Below, one piece after another: positions 1 through 5,484 of a stretch of DNA of 5,484 nucleotides. Numbering within the stretch: the first letter of the stretch is position 1; each line of letters begins with the position of its first letter. Position numbers and translations under genes: made by a program. Origin of the DNA: Armatimonadota bacterium (GTDB lineage Bacteria > Armatimonadota > Hebobacteria > Hebobacterales > WVXJ01); NCBI GenBank assembly GCA_011773575.1, contig WVXJ01000220.1, forward strand, positions 6,150-11,633, written 5' to 3'. The notes beneath the pieces are model-generated. The model worked only from the letters and a program-made list of their open reading frames with translations. It ran no database searches and was not told the origin of the DNA.

Positions 1-819
1 GCTTCATGGGGAGGTATCGCCATTGTGGCCGGCTTCATCCTTGCGATGTTTGTGACAAGGCTGGCCTTCTTCGCGGAGCAACTACCTGCTCGCCAATTCT
101 CCGGTCTCCTCCTGGGGGCCGGCCTGGTGACACTGATAGGAGCGGTGGATGATCGCTTCCACCTTGCCGCCCGCTTCAAACTCGCGGTACAGGTCTTGGC
201 CGCATCCATCTTGCCTATCTTCGGGATCGGCATCACGGTTATCTCCAATCCTATGGGCCAGGGTTGGCTGGCGCCTCCGTCATGGGTGGCGTGGGTTCTA
301 ACAGTGGTATGGGTTGTGGCTGTTACGAATGCCATCAATCTGATTGATGGGATAGACGGGCTGGCTGCAGGGGTGTCGGCCATCGCCTGCACTGCCTTGG
401 CATGCTTAGGGCTTATGCTCGGTCAGCCGGGAGTCGCTTTGGTGGCGGCAGCTCTTGCAGGAAGCGCCGCCGGATTTGTGGGCTGGAACTTCAATCCTGC
501 AAAGATCTTTATGGGTGATACGGGGGCCTATTTTCTCGGCTTCATGATCGGAGGCATAACCGTTCTGGCGGCATTTAAGATGGCTGCCTCCATTTCCATC
601 TTCATCCCTTTGTTGGTACTTGTGGTTCCCTTGCTGGAGGCAGGGCTCTCAACTCTGCGAAGATCCCTGCGAGGACAGCCGGTCTTTAGTGCAGACCGAG
701 AACATATCCACCATCGCCTACTTGAAATGGGTTTGTCGCAGCGTGCTATCGCCGTTCTTATGTATTGTGTTACTGCAGTGTGCTGTATAATCGCCGTTTG
801 GATTTCTCGCCCTCAATAG
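1..819 (+). CDS. wecA: WecA/TagO-type undecaprenyl-phosphate N-acetylglucosaminyl-1-phosphate transferase, 5'-truncated
   Basis: Integral membrane enzyme of the MraY/WecA/TagO family that moves a HexNAc-1-phosphate (usually GlcNAc-1-P) from its UDP-sugar to undecaprenyl phosphate at the inner membrane face, the first step of many O-antigen, ECA, teichoic acid or exopolysaccharide pathways. The frame is open from base 1 and starts with a family-like SWGGIAIV segment, so the true start lies upstream and the GTG at 25 is internal. In the 272 visible residues: DDR at 50-52 (Mg/substrate loop), NAINLIDGIDGL at 110-121, NFNPAKIFMGDTG at 163-174, and HIHH at 235-238 (the WecA-type cytoplasmic His loop). 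Hydrophobic helices separate these and end at residue 272 (TAG). E213 stands where an Asp is common (P-x-x-D). Roughly the first 60-90 residues are missing. wecB follows after 56 nt. Family certain; exact sugar (GlcNAc, QuiNAc or GalNAc) and hence the symbol inferred. Confidence 0.9.
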   Translation, partial: ASWGGIAIVAGFILAMFVTRLAFFAEQLPARQFSGLLLGAGLVTLIGAVDDRFHLAARFKLAVQVLAASILPIFGIGITVISNPMGQGWLAPPSWVAWVLTVVWVVAVTNAINLIDGIDGLAAGVSAIACTALACLGLMLGQPGVALVAAALAGSAAGFVGWNFNPAKIFMGDTGAYFLGFMIGGITVLAAFKMAASISIFIPLLVLVVPLLEAGLSTLRRSLRGQPVFSADREHIHHRLLEMGLSQRAIAVLMYCVTAVCCIIAVWISRPQ

Positions 820-875
820 GGCAATCAATATCCGGGACAAACAGGTGTAAGGTCACGCCGTAGGGTCGGGGTATC

Positions 876-2051
876 ATGCGGAACGGCAAATCCAAAACTG
901 CGAATATCATGGTCATACTGGGCACTCGCCCGGAAGCCACCAAACTTGCTCCCGTCATCCTGGAACTGCGCCGGCCGGCGAAACAGTTTAACGTGAAAAT
1001 CATAGCCACCGGCCAACATCGCGAAATGCTTTCTCAGGCCTTGGGGGTATTCGGCCTCAAGCCGGACATCAACTGCGACATAATGAGGCGGGAACAGTCT
1101 CTGGAGCACATCACTTCCGCGGCCTTGAGCCGATTGGACCCCATCCTCGGTTGTGAGCGGCCTGACCTAGTTTTGGTGGAAGGTGACGCGACTACCGTTC
1201 TCGCCGCAGCCCTGGCTGCCTTTTATCATCATGTGGCGGTCGCCCATCTGGAGGCGGGCCTGCGCACTGAGGAACGCTATAACCCGTTTCCAGAGGAGAT
1301 GAACCGCCGTCTTACCTCGGTCCTGGCTTCGCTGCATCTTGCCCCGACCCCCGGGGCCAAAAACAATCTGCTTAAAGAAGGGCATGTAGAGGGATCGATC
1401 TATGTGACCGGCAATACTGCTGTTGATGCGGTCTTATGGTGTGCATCTCAACCACCTCCTGATCTGCCCAAGACTTCGCATGGTGCAAAGGTTATTCTTG
1501 TCACTACCCATCGGCGAGAGAGCTGGGGGGAGCCACTCAAACGCATCTGTGAAACGCTGGCGGAAATCGCGCGTCGATTCTCTGATACTGAAATCGTTTT
1601 CCCCGTTCATCCCAACCCTAAGGTAAAGGGAATAGTCAAAGAAGTGCTCAAGGGAAGGCAGCGGATCCATCTTGTCAAGCCTATGGATTATATGTCCTTC
1701 GTACATATGATGAAGAAATCTTACATCATCTTGAGCGATTCCGGAGGCATTCAAGAGGAGGCACCCTCCTTGGATAAGCCGGTGTTAGTTTTGAGAGAGA
1801 ATACGGAAAGACCCGAAGGACTTGTCGCCGGTACCTCCAAGCTTGTCGGGACGAACACAGCCAAGATCGTATCGGAGGTTCGACGGCTGCTTTGTGATGA
1901 AAAGGCGTATGCGTCCATGGCGCGGGCGCGGAACCCATTCGGAGACGGCCGGGCTGCGAAGCGGGTGCGAGAAGCGATACTACATTATCTGGGGATGCGA
2001 AAGCGGCGCCCGATGGAATTCAAAGGTGTTGTCAGGAGAAAGTCAGACTAG
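876..2051 (+). CDS. wecB: UDP-N-acetylglucosamine 2-epimerase, non-hydrolysing (WecB/MnaA type)
   Basis: Cytoplasmic GT-B-fold enzyme interconverting UDP-GlcNAc and UDP-ManNAc, supplying ManNAc or, after oxidation, ManNAcA for surface glycans. At 391 residues it is close to E. coli WecB (376), with about 8 extra N-terminal residues. Motifs in order: GTRPEATKLAP 16-26, TGQHREML 45-52, GD at 103-104, HLEAGLRT 124-131, NPFPEEMNRR 136-145, TGNTAVDA 178-185, THRRESWG 211-218, VFPVHPNP 241-248, SDSGGIQEEAP 287-297 and RENTERPEG 307-315. By alignment of spacing, D104, E126, E140 and H212 match the E. coli catalytic residues D95, E117, E131 and H213. The hydrolysing (NeuC-like) form is less likely given the close match to the WecB pattern. 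The ATG at 876 is the first in-frame start after a TAG at 861; its ribosome site (TCGGGG) is weak, and the ATG at 909 would begin directly at MVILGTRPE and is an alternative. No wecC is visible nearby. Confidence 0.96.
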   Translation: MRNGKSKTANIMVILGTRPEATKLAPVILELRRPAKQFNVKIIATGQHREMLSQALGVFGLKPDINCDIMRREQSLEHITSAALSRLDPILGCERPDLVLVEGDATTVLAAALAAFYHHVAVAHLEAGLRTEERYNPFPEEMNRRLTSVLASLHLAPTPGAKNNLLKEGHVEGSIYVTGNTAVDAVLWCASQPPPDLPKTSHGAKVILVTTHRRESWGEPLKRICETLAEIARRFSDTEIVFPVHPNPKVKGIVKEVLKGRQRIHLVKPMDYMSFVHMMKKSYIILSDSGGIQEEAPSLDKPVLVLRENTERPEGLVAGTSKLVGTNTAKIVSEVRRLLCDEKAYASMARARNPFGDGRAAKRVREAILHYLGMRKRRPMEFKGVVRRKSD

Positions 2052-2055
2052 AGGC

Positions 2056-2065
2056 GGAGGAAGGG
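2056..2065 (+). promoter_or_regulatory. Strong Shine-Dalgarno site for the AI-2E family gene
   Basis: GGAGGAAGGG lies in the 18-nt gap between the wecB stop and the ATG at 2070; the GGAGG core ends 9 nt before the start codon. It fixes the start and is much stronger than the sites before wecB and before the two complete minus-strand genes. This suggests efficient translation of the membrane protein from the shared transcript. Confidence 0.8.
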
Positions 2066-2069
2066 TGAC

Positions 2070-3140
2070 ATGAGCGAAATCTTCTCCTTGCCGCGTGAAT
2101 CTTGGCTTCGTTACCTTGTGCAAATTGCGCTTGCCGTGGTGTTGGTCTATATCGTCTGGCAGGTGCGTCTCGTACTGATCATCCTCCTGCTCGGGATGCT
2201 GTTGGCATATGCGCTGCGACCGTTAGTGATTGCGTTTGAGAAGGCGAGAATAGGCGGATGGAAGCTTCCTCGAGGGCTCGCTGTGGCGCTTGCCTTTGCT
2301 GTATTGATCGGTTTCCTCTGGATCTTCACGGTATCCTTGGTTCCTCCGCTGGGCCAAGAAATCGCAGAACTGAAGACGAAATTCCCCGAACAGCGAGAAC
2401 GGTTCAGTAATGTATGGAGCTCGGCGCGTGACTTCTATGAGCAGCACCTTCCCGAAAGCGTAAGAGAGGCGTTCGACGTTTCCTTTGCTGAGATGCGTAC
2501 CCGTCTCACCGATTTCAGTTCCAAGGTCTTGTCGGGCACATTCCGAGGGATCGGGTTTGTCGCGGAGCTCTTCCTGGTTCCCATTCTGGCCTTCTATTTC
2601 CTGGCCGACGCTGAAGCGTTGCGCCGCCAGATGCTTTTCTTCGTGCCAAGGCACCTTCGACCGGGCTTCGCTCGTTCCATGGAAGGCTTGAGCGATATCA
2701 TGTACCGCTATGTCGTCGCTCAGTTGATTCTTTGCTTCGTGGCATTCGCGGTGGTGAGTACGGCGCTCTGGGCGCTCAAGATAAAATTCTGGCTGGCGCT
2801 GGGTTTGTTCGCCGGTATCACCCGCGCCGTCCCTGTAATCGGCCCGCTGCTCGGAGGGATTCCGGTGGTGGCGGCGGCATTGGCTCAGACCCAGTCAATC
2901 GGATTCGGCCTCTGGGTGACGGTGTTCTTTACCTTTCTGCATCTCTTCGAGAGCAAGTACCTCATGCCCGCCGTCCTAGGGCGCCAATTGGGGCTGCATC
3001 CTGTGCTCATCATTTTCGCCCTGCTCGTGGGGGCGGAATTCCTCGGGCTCATTGGTATGTTTATCGCGGTGCCTATCCTGGCCGCCATACAATTCCTCAT
3101 CAGCGAATATCGCTCTCACACCTCAGCCGAGCCAGCCTGA
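2070..3140 (+). CDS. AI-2E/PerM family (DUF20, UPF0118) membrane protein
   Basis: Polytopic inner-membrane protein of 356 residues, usual for the family (about 340-370). Layout: helices at about 14-30, 34-54 and 69-92; a soluble, partly amphipathic segment at 95-155; then helices near 160-178, 212-236, 238-272, 276-292 and 309-342. Family marks are VPILAFYFLAD at 170-180, a VPVIGPLLGGIP block at 254-265, ESKYLMPAVLGRQLGLHP at 294-311 and a C-terminal LGLIGMFIAVPILA at 325-338. Members have been linked to autoinducer-2 export, Na+/H+ antiport or permease roles, so substrate cannot be assigned here and the AI-2 label should not be taken literally. It lies 18 nt after wecB, likely co-transcribed. 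It ends in tandem stops TGA-TAG (3138-3143), and its last 25 bases overlap the end of the opposing glycosyltransferase gene. Confidence 0.92.
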   Translation: MSEIFSLPRESWLRYLVQIALAVVLVYIVWQVRLVLIILLLGMLLAYALRPLVIAFEKARIGGWKLPRGLAVALAFAVLIGFLWIFTVSLVPPLGQEIAELKTKFPEQRERFSNVWSSARDFYEQHLPESVREAFDVSFAEMRTRLTDFSSKVLSGTFRGIGFVAELFLVPILAFYFLADAEALRRQMLFFVPRHLRPGFARSMEGLSDIMYRYVVAQLILCFVAFAVVSTALWALKIKFWLALGLFAGITRAVPVIGPLLGGIPVVAAALAQTQSIGFGLWVTVFFTFLHLFESKYLMPAVLGRQLGLHPVLIIFALLVGAEFLGLIGMFIAVPILAAIQFLISEYRSHTSAEPA

Positions 3141-4330
3141 TAGATTTCTGTCAGCCGCTTCGCGCTGTTTGCCCAGTGATGAACTCGTTCTACATAGGCG
3201 CGTGCGCTCAGACCTAACTTTCGGCAGGACTCAGGTTCGGCCAAGAGCGATAATACGGCCTTGGCAAAAGCCCCTTTCTCCGGCTCTGCTATGACTATCT
3301 CTTTTCCTTGCTGAGCGGAAAGCGCCCGAGATACCAGAGGCGTTCCTACCACGGGTTTCCCCATGGCCATCGCCTCCAGCACTTTGTTCTGCACTCCCAC
3401 GGCGGTAAGGATTGGGCAGGCAATCACCGAGGCCCTCCGCAGATAGGGTCGCAGGTCTTCAACATATCCTGTTACCTCAATATCTGGTCTTCTATCCAAG
3501 TTCAGCAAATATGAAGGTGGGTCCGCTCCCGCCAGGATCAGTCTTGTCTTCGGTCTCTGTGCTTTGATGAGGGGGAAGATATCCGTGGCGAAGTATCTGG
3601 CAGCCTCGGCGTTATTGTAGAAACTCATCCGCCCCGAAAACAGGATCGTGTCCTCCTGCGGAGTCGTGTCCGAGGGACGAAAGTAATCCAGGTCGACCCC
3701 ATTGGGGACAACCTCCAGACAATCACCCGTATCTCCCATGAGCGCGGCTAGAGCCTGCCTCTCTGTCTCAGAGGTAACAATCACGCGGTCAAATAGCATT
3801 GCGCAAGCTGGTTCGGTGCGCCGCATCTTTACTGCTTCCCGACGATAGATCGCCCTGCGCAGGAGGCTCCCAGGACGTTCGGCATACTGAGAGAGAAGTG
3901 CGCTTATACAGTCAACGGCATCGAAAATCATCTTGGGTCTGGGGGACTCGCTTCTGAGTTGGGAGAGTAGAGGAGAGATGAATAGTGAGCGTATATGCTC
4001 GACATGAAGGACATCATAGTCACCTTCATATAGGTTCTGCCTTATTGCTTCCGAGAAACGCGGGCTTCGTCCGTGAGCCGCCCATAATGACTCTCCCTTC
4101 AGCAGAGCCAGACTACAATTCAGCCACGGGCGCCACGAAGGCAAACGAATTCCCGATGCGCTCACGCGCTCATGTTCGGAGAGAGTGTGCAGATCTTCCC
4201 ATTCTCTCTCTGTCGAGACATGAGAGAGAACGTCAACTGTATGCCCTTCTTGGGCCAGACAACGAACGAAGTGATAGGGCCTAACTCTGACTGGAGATGG
4301 AACATATGGTGTTACGAAAAGAATCTTCAT
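3116..4330 (-). CDS. GT4-type glycosyltransferase, XrtA/PEP-CTERM-associated sugar transferase-like
   Basis: Probable cytoplasmic or peripheral GT-B glycosyltransferase of 404 residues that moves a sugar from a nucleotide donor to an unknown acceptor with retention. The N-terminal acceptor domain starts MKILFVTPYVPSPVRVRPYHF and has YDVLHVEHIRSL at 105-116 and FDAVD at 136-140. The donor domain begins near the interdomain segment VVPNGVDLDYF at 207-217, then FSGRMSFYNNAEAARYF at 231-247, VTGYVEDLRPYL at 286-297 and GVQNKVLEAMAMGKPVVGTP at 312-331. The last block corresponds to the EX7E region, with E319 the retained glutamate. The FSGRMSFYNN and GVQNKVLEAMA blocks resemble sugar transferases found beside exosortase/PEP-CTERM exopolysaccharide genes (recalled resemblance, not searched). 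No signal peptide or membrane segment is evident. The start is ATG at 4330, 23 nt after the methyltransferase stop; AAGGGGTG lies 13 nt upstream, a distant and weak ribosome site. The 3' end overlaps the opposing transporter gene by 25 bp. Confidence 0.88.
   Translation of the reverse strand: MKILFVTPYVPSPVRVRPYHFVRCLAQEGHTVDVLSHVSTEREWEDLHTLSEHERVSASGIRLPSWRPWLNCSLALLKGESLWAAHGRSPRFSEAIRQNLYEGDYDVLHVEHIRSLFISPLLSQLRSESPRPKMIFDAVDCISALLSQYAERPGSLLRRAIYRREAVKMRRTEPACAMLFDRVIVTSETERQALAALMGDTGDCLEVVPNGVDLDYFRPSDTTPQEDTILFSGRMSFYNNAEAARYFATDIFPLIKAQRPKTRLILAGADPPSYLLNLDRRPDIEVTGYVEDLRPYLRRASVIACPILTAVGVQNKVLEAMAMGKPVVGTPLVSRALSAQQGKEIVIAEPEKGAFAKAVLSLLAEPESCRKLGLSARAYVERVHHWANSAKRLTEIYQAGSAEV
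4202..4230. repeat. Inverted repeat inside the glycosyltransferase gene
   Basis: Arms 4202-4210 and 4222-4230 (TTCTCTCTC / GAGAGAGAA) pair perfectly over 9 bp. The pairing continues inward as TGTC (4211-4214) with GACA (4217-4220), leaving one bulged T at 4221 and a two-base centre, too tight for the innermost pairs to form a normal hairpin loop. It lies at codons 34-43 of the glycosyltransferase (VLSHVSTERE). The CT/GA composition makes it low in complexity, and there is no adjacent T tract, so it is not a standard terminator. It may be chance or an mRNA hairpin early in the message. Confidence 0.45.
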
Positions 4331-4353
4331 TTGATGGTCTCAACACCCCTTGA

Positions 4354-5361
4354 TTAAGAGCTTCGCCTGCCGACAAGCAGTGAGGTAGGTCCTGAGCGCA
4401 GGGAGAGATTCTGACAATCGCGCAAACGCGCCTCCTCCATCCACTTGGCAACCTCGGACACAGAGTAGGACCGTCCAACTCCGGTAACGACCAGCATGTG
4501 AACCGCGAAAACGGCTGCTTCGGTTGGACGGGTCAAGGAATCGTCCAGAAAGAAATCGTGGATCGCCAATCGGCCCCCTGGGCTTAGTGAATCGGCGGCT
4601 TTGCGAATGATTTCGCGCACATTCTCTTCCCCATAGGAGTGGATAATATTTGACCCGATTATCAAGTCATAAGGGTAGCCGATGTCATCCACCAGGAAGT
4701 CACCGGGCATTATTGCTATGCGTGATTTCAAATCCCGATGAAGTGATACTATTTCTTCTGTGACTTTTAAGATATCAGGATGATCGAAGATAGTAATCTG
4801 GCACGAAGGATTTCGCTTGGCAACTGCCAATGCGTAGTGCCCCGGGCCTCCGCCGAGATCCAGGGCGTGTCGTACATTCGTCAAATCGAGTAGAGAAGCA
4901 ACCTCTTCCGCCCGTTCCAGCCCGCAATCATACATCGCCCGGGCGAATGCCGCCGCCTCCGTAGGTCCCTCGTACTTGGCCGCTTCGCCGGTCTTTACCA
5001 CGCGTGTCAATTCCTGCCAGGGATGCCAGCAGCGTGCGATATGGACCAGAAAAGCGCCTCGATATTCCGCGCTCTCACGCACCAGGAAGCGCTGGCCGGA
5101 GGCGGTATTGCTGTAAAGGCCTCCCCGTTTTCGCAGGAATCTCAAACCAACCAGCGCGTTCAGGAGAATCGCAGTAGCGCGGGGATTAGTGTTCAGGCGC
5201 AGGGCAATCTCCTTTGCAGACATACGCGCTTTTCCCAGTTGGCTGAAGACATCCAATTCAATCGCGGTTAGCAGGATGCGCGAATGGCGAAAGGAGTTTG
5301 CCACCTCTATTGCTCCTTTCAGCCAAGGCGTAATCTTATGCTCGTTGCTCGGATTCTTCAT
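4354..5361 (-). CDS. SAM-dependent O-methyltransferase, acetylserotonin OMT-like (methyltransferase family 2)
   Basis: Soluble 335-residue enzyme with the two-part build of small-molecule O-methyltransferases (acetylserotonin OMT, CrtF, BchU and polyketide tailoring enzymes). Residues about 14-95 form the helical, winged-helix dimerisation domain, including SAKEIALRLNTNPRATAILLNALVGLRFL at 48-76. The Rossmann domain has the SAM motif ALDLGGGPGHYAL at 166-178, an acidic residue after strand 2 (D193 in FDHPDIL), PGDF at 219-222, and SNIIHSYGEENV at 237-248. H241 sits where the family's catalytic-base His usually is (often written NILHDW). SPGGRLAIHDFFLDD at 260-274 completes the core. The length is typical. 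ATG 5361 is preceded directly by an in-frame TGA, so no upstream extension is possible; the ribosome site (TGGGG) is weak. It follows an upstream partial gene by 26 nt and precedes the glycosyltransferase by 23 nt, pointing to one operon. Substrate unknown: a phenolic, quinone, carotenoid or polyketide hydroxyl fits the family; a sugar hydroxyl would be unusual. Confidence 0.9.
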   Translation of the reverse strand: MKNPSNEHKITPWLKGAIEVANSFRHSRILLTAIELDVFSQLGKARMSAKEIALRLNTNPRATAILLNALVGLRFLRKRGGLYSNTASGQRFLVRESAEYRGAFLVHIARCWHPWQELTRVVKTGEAAKYEGPTEAAAFARAMYDCGLERAEEVASLLDLTNVRHALDLGGGPGHYALAVAKRNPSCQITIFDHPDILKVTEEIVSLHRDLKSRIAIMPGDFLVDDIGYPYDLIIGSNIIHSYGEENVREIIRKAADSLSPGGRLAIHDFFLDDSLTRPTEAAVFAVHMLVVTGVGRSYSVSEVAKWMEEARLRDCQNLSLRSGPTSLLVGRRSS

Positions 5362-5387
5362 TCACAGCCCCAAGGAGACTTAGGTCG

Positions 5388-5484
5388 TTAATGCACCTCT
5401 TCCTTGCTCGTCGGCAGCAGATTAGGCTTCAGCCGGTCCCACGCCTGCTGTACGAGAATAACTTCTTCAGCCGACGGAGAAGAC
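5388..5484 (-). CDS. C-terminal end of an unidentified protein, cut by the window edge
   Basis: A minus-strand frame is open from the window edge to a TAA at 5390-5388 and gives 31 residues, including AEEVILVQQAWDRLKPNLLP and ending TSKEEVH. The composition, an amphipathic and charged helix-like tail, looks like a genuine C terminus. The stop lies 26 nt before the methyltransferase start, in the spacing expected for an operon. No family can be named from so little. A plus-strand frame from ATG 5391 is also open here, with AAGGAGA at 5372-5378 upstream, but it encodes a very Arg-rich, less protein-like string, so the minus-strand reading is preferred. Confidence 0.55.
   Translation of the reverse strand, partial: SSPSAEEVILVQQAWDRLKPNLLPTSKEEVH

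Noticed and set aside
809..822. Small palindrome GCCCTCAATAGGGC across the wecA stop codon, considered as a terminator.
   Set aside because: Only a 5-bp stem with a 4-nt loop and no T tract after it; wecB follows in the same direction, so a terminator is not supported.
2223..2654. Minus-strand open frame (143 codons) opposite the AI-2E family gene.
   Set aside because: Antisense shadow with no recognisable motif; the plus-strand protein has unmistakable family blocks over the same bases.
2070..3140. Calling this gene an autoinducer-2 exporter and inferring a quorum-sensing system.
   Set aside because: The family name comes from one member; no luxS or lsr-type gene is in the window and the family includes other transport functions.
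3137..3154. Hairpin at the convergent overlap, considered as a bidirectional terminator.
   Set aside because: The stem is 7 bp with one G-U pair and low GC, and neither strand has a T run after it. Kept only as a note in the overlap finding.
2732..3217. Long plus-strand open frame (161 codons) overlapping the AI-2E family gene.
   Set aside because: It lies almost wholly within a clear family member in another frame and is rich in Arg and Pro, as expected of an out-of-frame shadow of GC-rich coding DNA.
4610..5361. Reading the winged-helix N-terminal part of the methyltransferase as a DNA-binding regulator.
   Set aside because: This fold is the normal dimerisation domain of methyltransferase family 2 enzymes and is followed in the same frame by an intact SAM-binding domain.
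5391..5484. Plus-strand open frame from ATG 5391 with AAGGAGA upstream, a possible divergent gene.
   Set aside because: The encoded string is very Arg-rich and less protein-like than the minus-strand reading, which also fits operon spacing. It cannot be fully excluded because the window ends here.

Overview
This is a fragment of a bacterial chromosome (or metagenomic contig) carrying part of a cell-surface glycan locus. The DNA is moderately GC-rich by eye, gene density is very high, and there is no gene-free stretch over 300 bases. No tRNA, rRNA, CRISPR array, insertion sequence or attachment site is visible. The taxon cannot be fixed from this sequence. The WecA-like/WecB pair occurs in both Gram-negative and Gram-positive bacteria. 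The sugar transferase resembles those found beside exosortase/PEP-CTERM-type exopolysaccharide genes, which weakly favours an environmental Gram-negative-type bacterium.

Left half, plus strand (1-3140): three co-directional genes. (1) The 3' part of a WecA/TagO-type polyprenyl-phosphate N-acetylhexosamine-1-phosphate transferase, cut by the window edge. (2) A complete non-hydrolysing UDP-GlcNAc 2-epimerase (WecB/MnaA type). (3) An AI-2E/PerM-family (DUF20, UPF0118) polytopic membrane protein, 18 nt after wecB with a strong ribosome binding site. The first two enzymes use the same substrate pool: WecA starts a lipid-linked glycan by putting sugar-1-phosphate on undecaprenyl phosphate, and WecB converts UDP-GlcNAc to UDP-ManNAc for later residues. 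No WecC-type dehydrogenase is present here to make UDP-ManNAcA, so the final sugar is unknown. The membrane protein may be an operon passenger or may serve the same envelope pathway.

Right half, minus strand (3116-5484): a second likely operon running toward the first. Read in its own direction it has the last 31 codons of an unidentified upstream protein, a SAM-dependent O-methyltransferase of the small-molecule (acetylserotonin OMT-like) family, and a GT4-type glycosyltransferase. Spacings are 26 and 23 nt. Together they suggest glycosylation and methylation of a secreted glycan, lipid or small molecule, but the acceptor cannot be read from sequence.

The two operons meet tail to tail: the transporter and glycosyltransferase reading frames overlap by 25 bp, so neither has its own downstream terminator space. 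I found no clearly new system. The points most worth a second look are this convergent overlap, the membrane protein inside the wecA-wecB unit, and the methyltransferase/glycosyltransferase pair beside lipid-linked sugar genes.
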